This document shows positions 11,901 through 26,300 of a stretch of 64,000 bases of DNA, piece by piece (the first letter of the stretch is position 1; each line of letters opens with the position of its first letter). The position numbers and the translations under genes are program-made. Under the pieces are notes generated by a model. The model saw nothing but the letters and a program-made list of their open reading frames with translations. It had not been told where the DNA came from and searched no databases. This DNA comes from Cinclus cinclus (lineage: Eukaryota; Chordata; Aves; Passeriformes; Cinclidae): assembly GCF_963662255.1 (NCBI RefSeq), contig NC_085047.1, positions 110,977,872 through 111,041,871 of the forward strand, given 5' to 3'.

Positions 11901-14900
11901 CATGCACAAGCATCGTGCTGATGAGGCAGACCATCAGGTTTAGAGCTCTGGAGAAATCCAGGTCTTTAGCACAAAGAAGTTCCTGATGACTATAAAATCA
12001 TATTTTGGATAACAAAACCCTTCCTAGCAAAGTGACACGATCACTGCTCCTGCCAGTCAGTGTATGTGCCCCATCTGTGCAAGCTCTGCTCAATTTGAAG
12101 CACTCAAGAAGAACACGTTCACTGGCTATCACATTTTCAACATGTTTTCTCAGTTATTCCATCAAACCCCAGCCAAAGGTAGTGGTGGATATTGGCAGAC
12201 ACTAATCAATTCCTGAATAATACCAGCATTTCCCCTCACTGGCTGAACTTCATCACTCAGCTTCAGGGTGTCTGTTACACTGCAGCTCTCATCAGTGGAG
12301 TGAGAAAATTATCTGCATGCAGCTGCTGAAAATCTGGTTTTACATAAATACTGACACCTCAGTGAACTTGCTGAGTCTTTGCAGCATCACAGGGGCACGG
12401 GCACAATGTCCATTTCCAGGTCACCATTCAGTGGTGACAAGCTCTTCTTCAGTACCCCAAAATGCATCTGTGAGGTTGCCTCCAGGCTTTGCAGTGTCCA
12501 GTCTCGGCACCCCCAAGCAGAGAGAGTGTTGCAATAGAGGCTGGAGACAACTTGCTCAGGGAGTGACCAGTCAGGCCCAGATCATGCCTTAACTTTCAAT
12601 TTTACTAAGTTAATTTTCTATCTAACTGTTCTGCAGAAAGGCCATTATCAAATCAGCTATTTCTTGGAGACAGTCACAACAGTTACTATAACTTTCATAT
12701 TATTTGGGAGACCTCACTGTGCCTCAAAGTTCCCCAGGGGAACAGGCACCCCTATACAAGGGCTGCGGAAGGCTTGGACAAAAAGATATTCCTGACTGTT
12801 TAGGCATTCTCTGGATGGGAACAGCAGCATGTCTGCCCCATTTGCTACAATAATTATTGCTCATATTTAAAAAAAATAGATCAGACAGAGCCTGCAGAGA
12901 GGCAAAATCAGGCTTCTAGTCCAGCAGTCTGAAATTGGGCAAGTGATGGAGCTTTCAAGATTGGTAGTAATGGGAAAGTGGCAGCAGCCCAGCCCTGACC
13001 ACCTCTGTACCCAACAGAACAGTGGCAACCCTCTAGAAAGGGGTGACCCTTTCTCATTTGGCCATCTCAGTCTGTCTGAAGTGTCAGGGAAAGTTTGTGG
13101 AGGTTGAACCTGTCTCTGTGCAGGCAGCTGAAGGCAGCTGAAGCTTTGGCAGAAGCTCTGTGGTGGTTCAGCCCTTCCTCCCCTTGTGCTCCCACTGTCA
13201 CTGTCCTTTTTTCCCACTCCATGTGCTGGGTTTATGAATATAATTTTGATGATGAAAATAATTAGGTAGCTAGGTAAAAAAGTATACAAATCTGACATAA
13301 GCAGTGGGGTACTGGGAAAATTGAAGCAGATGAAGGGCAGATGAGACCCTGCTGGGTCCCTCATCCCTCCTTGTCTTCTCTTTGGTGTGGCAGAGCTGCC
13401 AGCTGGGACTCAGCCTGGATCTGCTCCTCCAGACCTCCTGGCTGCCTGCAGAGTGCTGCAGAACCATGGCCAGCTGTGATTACAGCACCTTCTCTCAACA
13501 GTGGGTTTCTTTATCAGCTGAAGGTTATTAATCTCAGTGGTTTGTTATGCTGGGCTTCACAGGCTTATTAAATACAACACAAGCCACGGACAGGAATGTG
13601 TTTTGGTTTTTTTTATTTAATGGAAGGAAAAAGCAGTGGACCACATTTTTTGGAAGAAAATAGCTAATTTTCCTCAGTCATATAATGGCTTCTTAATAAT
13701 TTTATTTCTGGGTTCAAAAGGAATGAGCCCTTAATTAGTACATACATAACTGCAATAAGCTCAATGCAGTGCTAATGACTTCAGCACTTCTACCTAGAGT
13801 TAATGTCAAGCCTGCAGGTAGATCTCTCAATGCCCACAAAGTCTTGAAAATCAACAACTCAGCCAACTTTAAAATGCAGAGGCTGCTAATAGTGTTGTGA
13901 GGAGCAAGAAGGAGCTGGAAGTTGATGAAGCCTGTCTTGTTGAGCTTGGTTGATGTGTGTACTCTGCTGTAATAGCAGGACTAAGCAAAGGAAATGTCAG
14001 GCCTGGAGAAGTCACTCTGACAAAGAGTCAGCTCACTTAAAATACAGAATACAATCCTGAAACTGTTAAAAAATCACCATGGCTGGTTCTTACTTTGGGA
14101 TGCTGTGTATAAACCTCTTATCTCTGTGTGCAGCTTCAACAAGATGTTATTCATAATGACCTCTGAGAACACAGGCGTAATAAAAGTCGTGAGCTCTCAC
14201 TGAAGACAAAGAACAAGATGCACCTATTTATGGAAAGAAAACTTCCATAAGCACAGATGGGAACATTTTGAGCACCATTTAAGTTCAGATTAAATTGTAC
14301 TAAAACAAATCTTCATATTGTAACTGATGTTTTAAACACGCTTATGAAAAATATCAAGCAATGAATAATGGAGCTGAATCAGATGGAGTACAAGGCATCT
14401 TGTAGCCAAGGAGTGGTCTATTTTACTGTATCACTCCTGATCTTTATTTTTTGTTTACTGAAAGCTTCACCTGCAATGAATGTGACCTCATGCATTGAAG
14501 AAGCAAAAAGATAGAAAAGGCAGCAAATAGCTTATGAGCCATCCAGGGGAAAAAAAAATATTTGTTAACATAAAACTTTCATTAAACAACTATGAATAAT
14601 GAATTTGTTGGTGTTTACATAGAACAATTTCTTAGATGCTGTTTTCCTGTTCCCTGCTGGAGAAAAACAACTTCCATTTTTACAAGAAATAAAGAGCACC
14701 AGTCCAGAGGGAGGTCCTGACACCTGCTTCCTCTCCCCTTCTGGACTGATTTTGAGCCTTGGTTACTGAAGAGAATAAGGTCATGAGCTGGTTTCTGTTC
14801 TCATTATTATGATCAAACCTAGAAAATGTCCTAAAATAGGACACCAAATCCCACCTGCCTGGCTTCATGGTCTAATACTGAGGCCACAGTCTTAGCTTTT

Positions 14901-17544
14901 TTGTTCCTTGCTTACTTTCTCATCCCTAAAGTACTTTTTTTCCTTATCATACCATGCCATAACTTCAGCAGGGAGGGTTGGTTAATTTTTGGTGGCTGTG
15001 AAGGGACACACAGCCTGTTATTGCTGATGGTGTCCTCTCTTTTGAGGACTCAGATGAGAGAGCCTGGTTTGAGAGAAGGGAGGAGCATCCCTGGGACTTA
15101 GATACTCCTGAGGAAGATGCAGAATTAAAGTTGCTATGGCTAAAGAGAAAATGGAGATTTGCCTCCTTCTCCAGAGATCAGATTCACAGAGGAAAGAGGA
15201 AAACATCTTGCCCAACAAATATGCTCAAAGAAAAGACCTGCTCCCTGTTTACTCAGGAACACAGTGACTGAAAAGGACTTGACAAAATATCCACTGTTCT
15301 CAGTGTGGAGTCCACCCAGGAAGGCTGAATCCTTGGGAAAGGCAGGAGTGAGGGAGAGATCCCTGTAGCTGCTGCTTCCACTTGCTCTGGTCCAAGAAAC
15401 TCCTTATTCTGGGGAGGACATCCAAAGGGAGCAGGTCTGGACTCTGCTTTGGAAGAGTTTGCTTTTATCTGTGGCTCTAGAGCCTGTGTGACATCCTATT
15501 GTCACTCCATGTCACCCTAGGAGAGAAGCAGCCAGGTAGCCTCTCTTAAGGGAAAGCATTATTGAAAATGTCACAGTAACCATTTCATCATTTTATTTGT
15601 TTTCATAGAATTTCATTCAATTTTCCTTCTACTTGAAGCATAATAAATATTCAGTGATGCTATTCTGACTCTCTGGATCAGGTTATTGTTACCAGTCCCC
15701 CAACTGCCAGGCTTTGAAGGTGCCTTAGCACTCCATTAGAAGAAACTCTGATTTGTTCCTTTCACAGCAAGATCACCCAAATATGCTCTACAAGTTCAGA
15801 TATTATGAAGATCAGTTTTGGAGTTTGAATCAATTAAAATTCAATTCTTTTTTCATTTCATTACCATACACTGGTAAATTGAGAGACCTATTGAGCTGCT
15901 GTTCCTAAGAAAATCACAATGATGGTATCTTTAATCAACTTTGATGATAAACTGAAGATAACAGTACACTTGCTTTAAGATTCAATCAAATCTCTTGTTA
16001 GAAGATCCCTTGGGCTATGACAGATTTATTGGAGAAAAGTTTGAGTTCCTTTTGAGTCATGTGGGAGAGTGAGGCTCATTCAGTTGAGTTAACTTAGTTA
16101 CTCTGTTAGCTTAATTGCAGTGAGGATGCATTTAAGGAGCATCAAAACCCCATAAAAAAGCAATTTTCTCAGTGTTTGGAGCAGTGTGATATTAAATCCC
16201 AAACAGTAAGAGTCACTGCAATAGGATAACAGCAAATTTTGAATATTTGTTAGAGGGTTGGGGACTTCCCCTAATGCATACATAGACAAGTATCCTTCAG
16301 AAACTAATTGTTTTAGAGAAGGGGACAAACAACAGACTGATTTGTCTGACTACAGTCTGCAATGTTAATGCTGGAGTCAGCACCTAAGGGACTATTCCTT
16401 ACAAATCACTACAAAGAATGATTACAAGACAAATCTTGACTGTGTCATGATCATAAGATTGTGTATTAGTCTTAACTAGTGTTGATGTATTTTAATTTTA
16501 TTGTGTCAGCACTTGGTGAGAAGGAGAATGTAAACACACAGCCTAAGGCTGGAGCTACAGAAGCATGGAAGAAGCTTAACACTGAGTTAAACACTGATGG
16601 TCTCCCAGGAGCAGGAAATCACTCCCAGGTCAGATGCAGGGTCCTCCTGGAGTGAGTGGGACAATCCCTCCTTGACCCATGGAGTGCACTGGTGCTGTGG
16701 GATAATAAAGAATTAAACAAGTCCCGAGCCAGAAAGAGAAAAGATAATGATTCCATAACCAGCAGCAAAAACTTGAGCAAGTGAAAGGAAAGACACTGTT
16801 AAGGCAGTCCAAGGAAAAATAATAGGGAAGGTTCTGAGAAGCAATTTGATAAATGTGTGAAACTTCACTGCAACAAAAACTTCAAAGGCATCAGAAATAA
16901 GACATTTACCACACTGCGGGGAGATCCAGAAGTGATCAAGCTATAAAAGCATCACACAGGAAAGACAAAGTCATTGCAAGAAAGTTGAAAGAGTGTTGGA
17001 GAAGGTGAATCCCAATGTAAACAGGTATCGGCAAAGCTAGTACAACATCTTCTGCTAGAGGAGGACACAAAGCAGCAGCAGCTGCTTCTGGAGGGAAGTA
17101 AATCCTTTGCTCCTCCTGCAACGGGTAGAACTTTGATTGCCTTGTCCCTATGTTCTGCACAAAGAAGTAAAGGAGAAACCTGAGACTATTGTTCTTTAGG
17201 GGGTACCTATCCAGAAAACACCTGTCTTAGCTGGAAACAGCAGTGGACTAGTATATGGAACAAATCAATAAATAACAATAAAACAACTTCAAAGAAATTT
17301 AAAGAGGTTAAAGGCTTTGGTTTATTCTGAGCATTAACATAGTTTAAGATCTAGATATCAGAATTTTTTAAAATTTTATTTTATTTTTTTTTTTTTTTTT
17401 AACCAGGACTACTAGAGTAGTGGGAAATAAGGGGCATTATGCCCGGCTTTTGCATTGAGAAAACTTACACTTTTCATACCAAGCAAACTCACAAAAACTT
17501 ATATAAAATGTAGATTTACTAGACACAAGGGAAAAATGTGATTT
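8964..17544. other. Noncoding DNA, no gene recognised
   Basis: No gene, RNA or clear transposon was recognised. The longest open frame (12,867-13,364, minus strand, 165 codons) has no domain or splice support. A T-rich low-complexity patch lies near 10,138-10,190, and short CTGAA/TGAAC repetition occurs near 10,302-10,326. The block at 16,500-17,400 could hold a 5' continuation of the old CR1 that starts near 17,545, but I could not align it. Confidence 0.55.
17384..17400 (+). repeat. Poly-T tract
   Basis: A T homopolymer of about 17 bases at the end of a longer T-rich stretch beginning near 17,355. It lies just upstream of the old CR1 LINE. Confidence 0.85.
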
Positions 17545-18852
17545 ATTGAGGAACAGTTAACACAGATTTTGTCTGGCAAGTCACAACTTACAAATCTATG
17601 AGTACTCTGTGAAGGTATGAGGAAATATATGAATAAAGGTGATTCAGTTGATATAGTGTATGAGGGTCTCCAGAAATCTTTCAGCAAGTTTCATCTGCAA
17701 AGGTTCTTGGAGAAAAGAAGTTGTAATTTGGAGTTGCTGTCATTTTTGAAGTTGTATTTGGTCTCATATGGATTAATAACTGGTTAGAGGATTTAAAATA
17801 AGGAAGGACTAATGACTGAGTTTTTATAGTAGGAAAATACTAACTATATTGGAATGTCACCGTTTTCTCAGAAGGAAGCTTGAAAAGGGGCTAGGTGGCA
17901 AAGTTTGTTGGCAATGCAAAATTACATAATATAGCTAAATCTAGATCTGACTGTGAAGGACTGCAGAAAGTCTTGCTATACAGTGAGCAGAATTCAGCAC
18001 TGATATGTGCAGTGCACTGAATCTGAGAATAAAAAAAATTAATTTCAGCCATGCATATACTGTTCTGGGCTCTGAATTAGCTGTTACCAGTCAAGAAATA
18101 AATCTTGGAGTTGCTTCTGTAAGCTCACTGCTCAGCAGCGGTCGAAAGGGCAAACAGGCAGTAAGGAATTTTTAGGGAGAAGAATTGAGAGCCAGGCTGA
18201 AAACACTTTTAACCATCTGTGTAAGTGTCTGGTGCAGACATATTCTTAAGACTGCACACAGGGCTAGTCCTTTCCTCATCTCATAAAAAGCAGATTTGTA
18301 AGAGGTATGAGAAAGTTTGATCAGAGACCAGCCTGCACAGAAGGAAAGACCAAACAGACCATGACTGGCTTCAGAAAGAGGCAAAAGGAAAAGGCACATG
18401 CCAAAGCAGGATGAAGTTATTATAGGGCTAGAGAAGGGGCATGAGGAAGGACTATTCTCTGATACTGATCACACAGGAATGAATGGGATTTCAATGCTGA
18501 GGCATCAAGTAGCAATTTTGGAACGAACTGGAGAAGGTGTTTTTTCACAGAGTCCGTAACTGAAGAAGGCATTTGTTGCTGAGAGACGATGCAGAGGCAA
18601 AAATGCAAATGGATTCTGGGAGGAATTATCTAAATTAAGGCAGGTCCATGGGTGCTCATTAAACAGGTCAGTCTCTGTATGACCTTCAGCTCAGGTGCTC
18701 TCCAAGCCACTGACTGCCAGAGGTGCTTGGTTAAATATCAGCCTGTGCTCATTATGACCTTCCCCTGAGTATCTCTGACTGAGTACTTTGGGAAGCAGGT
18801 CTTGGGGCTGGTTGAGCCTGAACCAGGCTGGTCATTATTATATTCTTATGTT
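17545..18852 (+). mobile_element. Ancient L3-like CR1 LINE, ORF2 3' half and tail
   Basis: Block-by-block resemblance to old CR1/L3-type LINEs is clear. Near 17,548 is the GAGGAACAGTTAACACAGATTTTG-type segment that precedes the reverse transcriptase palm. At 17,641-17,688 the frame reads DSVDIVYEGLQKSFSK, against the family pattern in which an invariant Asp follows the Tyr by two residues. Here that codon (17,665) is GGT, so the catalytic Asp is lost. At about 18,105 the AATCTTGGAGTTGC block marks the end of the RT domain, and at 18,480-18,660 is the ORF2 C-terminal region. From 18,690 CCACTGACTGCCAGA begins the 3' untranslated tail, ending in ATTCTTATGTT at 18,852. Many indels and stops show it is dead and old. 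The 5' limit is uncertain. Confidence 0.8.
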
Positions 18853-20254
18853 AACAAACTGAGCAATTAGTGGACTCCTTTGGGAGCAATTTCTGTCCCA
18901 GTGAGCATGAATATGTCCTTGATTCAGCAAGTCATGTGTGCTGTTCCTGGGAATTTCTAACACGTGAACCCTGTGGAGGCAAGGGTGACTACATTCTATA
19001 TGTGTTTGATGTTATATGTGCCACTACAGACTCACTGTCTGGTGTCAAAGGAAAGATGTTTATTGTATAACAGTATAAATGAAAAACTTGCTCCCCGGAG
19101 TCAGAACCTCTGTGTATGCTAAATAAGATGCAAGGATATAGAAATGTGGATGGATTATAGTGGATACAGACACACCAGCTGCTTTTACCTTTTCCTGTTT
19201 TAAAATGTATCAGCAGACTAAGTTTCTGAAAATTTACAGCTTCTCAACAAGCATCTATTATCAGTTTAACATAAAATCAGTACTTACACAATATGTCAAA
19301 CTGCTCCATGGCATTTACTTATGTTATGCTAATATGTTCCAGAAGAAGGAGGCAAGGTATAACAGCAGGTCCTCCCTGGCAGTTGTTCCTCAGGCAAAAT
19401 TCTAGTGATATTACATGATGGAGGAAATCCCTGAGCAGATGAGCTAAATGATAAATCATTGAGAGTGTGAGGAATTACTTGTAGCATTTAGCAATAAAAC
19501 ACAGCACTGTCAGCGTCGTGTAAGACAGAATCTGATTTCAATAGCAGTAATTTAATGTGCAAGAATATCACTCTGTGCTTGTGTGTGTGCTTCGAGGGGG
19601 GAAAGAAGGGGATGTGATAAACAGTATTCACACCTGCCAAGAGCAGCTGCTGCTTCTTCTTTTGGAAAAATTCATACAGAGTGAAGCACATCTCTGTACA
19701 GTAGCACAGGGGTAAGCAGGTATAGGTACAAGTAAGTATTGCAATAAGGGGGCAATAAAGAGGGGAGGGGGTATGCTGAGAGGGACCCAGGATATTTCAC
19801 TGCCAGACCTCCAAAAGTGTGGAGTTTTTGGCTACCTTCTTTAATCTCCTTGTGTTCTCTCTGAAAGAGAAGCAGCCCTGAGGACATCAGAGACGAGGTT
19901 TGGCTGAGGAGCAGGGGTCTGGCAGAGGAGTATTTGTATCCTTTTATGCAATTTTCTCTTTTTTTTTTGGTGTACATTCTTCTGGTCTTAAACAAAAGAC
20001 ATAAGGGTTTTCACCATCCCCAGAGAGAGAAAAACACTTCACTTCTTCATTTCAGGTTGGACAAAATATACCAACACCCTTAAAAATTAAATAATTTCAA
20101 AGAAAAAAACTTCAAGAATGTATATTAATTTTGAGCGATGCCTGCTCAGCCAGTGCATCCTTCAAATCACTGTGGCATAGGTTAGGTAGACTTTAGAGGT
20201 AATAGAAGTGTTTTACTGGCCTTCACATAGATCTAGTGATCTGCTCAGATTTAA
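18853..20254. other. Noncoding DNA, no gene recognised
   Basis: Nothing was recognised apart from A+T-rich sequence. Short open frames (up to 107 codons, minus strand 19,672-19,995) carry no motif I know. Confidence 0.55.
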
Positions 20255-20365
20255 TAGAATTCATTCACAGATTCATTAAGGTTGGAAAAGGCCTCCAAGA
20301 TCACCCAGTCCAGCCTTTGGCCTACCACCCCCTTGCCAACTAAAGCATAGCCCTAAGTCTGACCC
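20255..20365 (-). mobile_element. CR1 LINE, 3'-end fragment
   Basis: Read on the + strand, this begins with a decayed ATAGAATTCATTCACAG octamer-repeat region, then ATTAAGGTTGGAAAAGGCC, TCCAAGATCACCCAGTCCAG, and CTTGCCAACTAAAGCATAG. This is the reverse complement of the 3' end of the CR1 subfamily with the TTAAGGTTGGAAAAGACCTC-type terminus. The 3' end is at the left, so the element is on the minus strand. Confidence 0.82.
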
Positions 20366-23300
20366 AGTTAACTCAGGAGTTACTTCCTCAGGATGACAGT
20401 GCAAAGAGGGGTAAAAAAGACTCCCCAGCAGCTACAGGAGTTTTCCACAATGGTCACTGCCCCATGATGGAAGCATAGGTTGGCATTTTGATTACTTCAA
20501 CAACTGTATCTCTCTAAGACATGTATTTTTGTTGTTTAAACCACCAAAGACTAATTCTGAATAAAAAACAAAAAGGCCTTACAGGTATAGTTTGCATCAG
20601 CATCATCACCACCAGAAGCAACAACAGGACATGACTCAATAGATTATTGGTACTGGGAAAGAATAACACCTTCCATCCAGGGTTTCAGACACTCCATCAA
20701 TTGGCAGGCAAACACTGCAATTTACAGTAATTCCAAGCAATTCAGCTTACCAGTAATGATTTGTTACTAAAATTAAAACCACAGAACCCCTGCGTTGTTA
20801 AAGCAAAACTATAAAGTTCAGCAGATAAAGCCAGACCACAACATCAAAGGCCTTTTGAAGATTAACACATTGACTAAACTACCAGAGATTCATTTAGAAG
20901 CAAATGACACAGATGTTCTTTGCATCTCTTTAATATTACATTTATCAGAATATGTTCTTCATTTACAGTGCTCTCTACTTCCTAACTTAAGTCTGTAGAT
21001 GGTTGGGTCAATGTTTTGGATAGGATAATTTTTATTATTTTTTTTTCCAGAATAAAATTTTGGGGGTCATGGTCTAGACACATTTAGAGGAAATCTCCTG
21101 AATCTCAAATGACTTATTTGGAAAATGTCCTGCAAGTGAGAATTATGTTTGCTGAGGCATAGATAGAAAAAGCTAGTGAGAACTGTTGCAGCTGTGTTAT
21201 ATAAAAGGAAGAGACAATTTAATGGAAAATTTCATACTTTGCAGAAATTTGATTGCCTATTTTCTCTATGTAGATATCTTATTAGAGCAGCTACAGCTGC
21301 TGCACGGAAGGTATATTTTCACCGATGATGATCAGGATGGGAGTGCCAGAGCAGTGTGTGGAATTTAACATTTTATTCTGTTGCAGAATTACAGCAAACA
21401 TTTACAAATCTCTCAGCTGTTGTTTTCCTTTTATTAGACAGGAGTGAGAATTTGCTCCTTATGGCTGCTCTTTTTTGGCCAAGGGAGACAGTGTTTGTTG
21501 ATGCCACAACCTTAACAGGTTGGGTGTAATGCCAAACGAATAATGAATTGTCTCTGTCTCACCTGTTGGTTTAACTGGATGTAAGATAAACTGATTCCCT
21601 TAGCACCAAAAGTGTAGATTGTCCCATATCATTCTCCCCTCCTTATCTCCCTTCTTTACTAGCATCAGGAAAAACATTAGATCCCTTTAAAACTACATTG
21701 TAATCCTACAACCTGTTTTTTTGAAGATCTCTTTCTTTATAAGTAGCACTGGAGGTTAGGTCATAAATTCTACATCACAGGATTTCTGAGCTTCATACCT
21801 ATCAGAGTTACTTTGCATCCCAGAGGCCAAAATAATTCCAGGACTGCTGTCAAGTGGTTTATGTTCTGCAATTTGGAGTTTATTAGTGTTAACTGGGTAA
21901 TGTTATATACTATTTGTGTTGTACAAAGTCCTGCAGGCTAAACATTCTTGGACTACAGTGGTTCGATAGCCAAAATAACTTTAAAATCCTGTCTATATAT
22001 TATTGATGGAAGTTTACTTGATTTTCACAAAAAAACCCAGAATTGTTGTAAAGCAAGAAATTTAAGGGGTATTTAAAGTAATAGGTCCTCTTTTCCTTCA
22101 AGTCTATGAATAGTTCTTCAGCTTGAATAAATCTTGAATATCTCAGTATTTTAAATTGTTCTTAAATACCCACACTGTGTACTGTTATTCCTGAGACAGT
22201 TGGGTGAATATCCCAGCTGAAATGCACAACAACTGAAAGCAGAGGCTGCTAGCCTGTCTGCAGATGAGTTATTAGCAATTTTGCTAAGCAGTGGTTATTT
22301 CTCTCTCTACTCAGGGCAATCTACTGATGCATCATCTAAAGACAACCTTCCTTTAGAGCTGTAGCTTGGAACACACCCACTGACATTCCACTTACTGGCT
22401 TTGTAAACACCTGGAACTTCTTTTTTTTTCACACTAGGTTCCATCTCACCCCACTCACAGTCCCAACAGCCTCAACACAAGTGGCTCCTCAGGCCACCTC
22501 ATCCTGGTTTAAAAATATGGCAAGGGGTCTTACACCAAACTCTCAAGAACTGCAGCCTAGCCAGCCAAGTAGGAGGTGGAAATATCACCTTCAACCAAAC
22601 AAATTGGTGACAAACATTGGCTTAAGTGAGTCCAGGGTCACAGCAAATATTGCATTACTAGCCTCTTTTGTTCTGAGTTCCTATCACATGTCATGGTACC
22701 ACTCCAGATGGCCCTTGCAGAAAAAGAAGCAGCACAGAAGCAGGTGGAGAAATGTTTCTCCAAACACTGTGGTAGGTAAACTTGCAAGTAATTTATTCCC
22801 CCTGCTTATAAGTCATAGATGAAATCACTATACTTTAAAATTCCCACTCCTGCTGGGTCCAGAGATGGCTTTATTACTACATAAAATTCTGGGAAATAGA
22901 AGAGCCATAGTTTAAGCAATGGACTATGGAGTCCAACTTCCCAGCATGTTATTTTTTATGAAAAGGAGCTGATTGTATTGCAAGTAATTTAAGACAATCT
23001 TCTTAAGAGAAAGACCCAGCTTCTGTGACTGGGATTGTACTGCTGCATCCTTGGAATTGCAGCTATTATCTCAGATCTTTACTGGGAAAGCATTGTCAGC
23101 AACAGGGTCAAAGAGCTGGTTTAAAGCTGTTTTGCTGGTAAGATCTGATCACAGCTCACTCTTTTAGCAAGCAGATGTATAGTGGTATGGAGAACCATGT
23201 GACAAGCAAGTGAGAAGAAAACAAGCAAAGCCAAAACATTTCTGCCTCCCAAATGCATTTCCACTTGGAAATTCAGGGTGCTTAGCAAAATATCAAGAGG

Positions 23301-26300
23301 AAAACAAACAAGCAAAAAACCCCAACAAATCAAACCAAACCAAAACAAACCAAAAAAACCCAAAATGAAACAAACAGCTGATTAGCACAAGGCCATTACA
23401 CCAGATATGAGCAGAGCCTATCTTATTCCCAGCTCCATTACTTCAGTGGTTATGAAGTGATACATAGAGGTTGTACTGCTCCCTGTATTTGGGTGAATTT
23501 CAGCCTGAAGGCATCATTTATAATTACCATCTTATTGGGTCAATCCTTTCTTTTCTTCTTTTTCATGGGCAAGACAAAGCATGAGCCAACTCGTAGTGGA
23601 TTTGCACACTGCGATTTGCTGAAGAATCAGAAAGATGAGAGTTCTTACCTTACCTTATTATTTAACACACTCAGTCATTCCCCTCCCTGCAGTACCTTCG
23701 TGATGTTTCAATTTCCCTCTCCAGCAGGGCTCTCCCAGTCTGGAAAGGTTGGACAAAACCATGTCCATTTGTGCTTTGCTGCTGTTCACAGTATCCCACT
23801 GCTTTTGTCTTCATTCTGCTCTGATCTCCAAAAACTCCTCCAGCTCCCAGGATCTTTAGCAAATATCTTTTTTCATTCCAAGTCCCACTTTTCTCTCCGT
23901 TCTTCTTTTGGGGAGCACTTAGTTTCACTCGTGATAGCCCCAAGTCCCTGTTTTTCCTAATCTAAATGGCCTGTGCTGAAGCACAATACATGATCAACCT
24001 CTGAACGGGTGCTTTTGTCTTCATTAATGGGAGGACTCATAACATGGAAGGTTTTTTCAGTCCAGAAACTATCAAAATTCAGGACCAGCCTGTAGATCTA
24101 ATAAAGCAAAGTTTCATTTAACTCCAGTGGCTCTGAATCTGAAACCAGCAGCTGAAACTAAGTCCCAGAAGGAAGTGAATCTGCTTAAAGCCATAGAAAT
24201 TTTGATTGTTGCCAGTGTTAGACATTTTAGTTACTGTGAGGTTAATAGTATCTTGCAAGTTCCAGTGTTTCTGCTTCCTAACAAATGAACTAAATTAGTA
24301 AAAATTATCCCTAACCTGTTTCTGCTATCCTAAAGAAGTCATGTATCCTGCTTTCAATTAAATTAACCATTAAGTCATTTTGATGAAGCTGTACATGATC
24401 AGCATCCAAATGAGCTTCAATCTATACAAAGAATTAAGACCACAAGTGGAAGTGTTTACAGATTTCAAAGATAGAGCAGTGAACTGCAGACTCCAACTGG
24501 GGACAAGTACAAGCTTCATGGTTAAGAAGCAAGCTAAGTTGGATTTTGATGCACAGTGCTCCTTTGGAGCTTTCTGAGCTCATCCTGTAGATCCCATCTT
24601 CACTGAGACTGAAGTGAAAATGCTTCTGTCTAAACCTGCTTATCTCAAAGATAAATCACTTGGACATGCATCCTGTGACTCAAGAAAACAGCACACTGTC
24701 TTGAAAAAATAAAAATTAAAATAGATTGTTGTTACCTAACATAGCTGAAAGTAGAGAGCAGACAACACATTTGTCATCTACATTGCTGGAGTCAATGAGC
24801 TCAGGTGAGTCCTTACAAACATTGCCACATGGACAATCTCTGACAGAGCTATGTTTACAAAGCTCTATCCATGTGTCCATAGCTTGTGGCATAAAAGGAG
24901 CTTGGTTTTCTTTTGGTAAAGACAAGAAATAGAAATAAAAATAATAAAATGGGAAAAGAAATTGTTTCTGGGTGTCCAGACAAGCATTTCCTGAGACTGA
25001 TCTCTCCAGTACAGCAAATTAACATGACAATGAAGATGATTTTTTTCCCCATTGAGTCTTCCTCCTAGTCAGCCAGAAAAATACAGCAATACCCCATGTT
25101 TTTCACAGCTCAGAGTCTCTATTGTTTTCTCCCATTTTGGTGCTTTCACTGTTGATTGCAGAGTGCTTTAATCAGGTACAAGTGTTGTGGGCTGATGGGG
25201 AGCCAAGCCTTGTGCAGGTAGTATTACTGGGTAATGCTTATCAGCTCCATGCTATCAGCTAAAACTTATTTTATTCTCTTTTAAAAGTCATAGGCTACAA
25301 AATGTGAGGCAGGAAAAGGGAAGTGGAAGCAGAGGGCATTTCTCTTGCTGTTGGAGTTGTAAGGTGCATGGCCAAGAGAAAAGCCATGGGAAGAGGCCAA
25401 GGCTGTCCCAGCAGCTGTGAGGGAAGGGCAGCCTGTAGGGATGCACATGGGAGGCCCACAGCAGGACACAAGGACAGGCACTTTAGGCAGTGAAACAGCA
25501 TCTTGCTGCAGGAGGGAGCATTCCTGGCAGTACCAGCACCCCTGCAAAGTGCTAAGTGGAGCCCTTCACCTGATTTTCTCTTCCTTCTTATCCTGTGCCT
25601 GTGGGTAGGAAACACCTCCTGGCAGATGTTTGTGTTGGCAGGACCCTAAGGCCTGTCTCATCCTGTAGGAATCCAAGGTACTGTGCCAAGTGACATTTCT
25701 CTGTCACTCATCCCTGGCAGGTGCTGCAGTGTCCTGAGCTGACACCTGGGAAGGTGAGCTGGGAGCTCCAGGCAGGATCTACTGAGGGCAGCATGGCATG
25801 GGACAGGGCACAGCCCCGAGTCGAGGTCCAGCAGGTTAGCAGAACATGGCTCCTGCTGAATCCCAGGCAGGTCTGGGATGTGCAGCACCCCAGGATGGCC
25901 ACTGTGCACATGGAAAAAGTGGCAGAGAATGGCTGTGGCTGTGACAGTGCTCTGCTGTCCCTCCATTCAGAGATGAGGACTGGCAGCACAGGATGATGAT
26001 TAACACAGCATTAGGGCAGGATGCTCAAACAGAAATATAGGCCAAACTCTATCACATATCCTGCATTAAAGAGCTTATAACACATCTCCTGACATACTGA
26101 TGTAAGCAAAGGTTAATCTTTCTGGGGTCACTTACAAGCACTTTCAGAGCTATACTATGCTGATTTTGCAGTCTGCTCTAAGAGTGCAGTGCCTATATTG
26201 GGAAACTGAAAGTCAGCTGATAACTTTGCCTGCAACTACCTCAGGAATAAAGATTTTTGCCTTTTATCTTTTACATCCTGCTTGTTTTTATGCTTGGAAG

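Noticed and set aside
12690..12800. GACCTCACTGTGCCT followed by an ATACAAGGGCTG-type block, suggestive of a CR1 fragment
   Set aside because: Only short pieces match and their order is not convincing, so I did not annotate it.
21950..21975. GTGGTTCGATAGCC resembling a tRNA T-arm
   Set aside because: No cloverleaf partners (acceptor, anticodon or A-box) could be placed around it.
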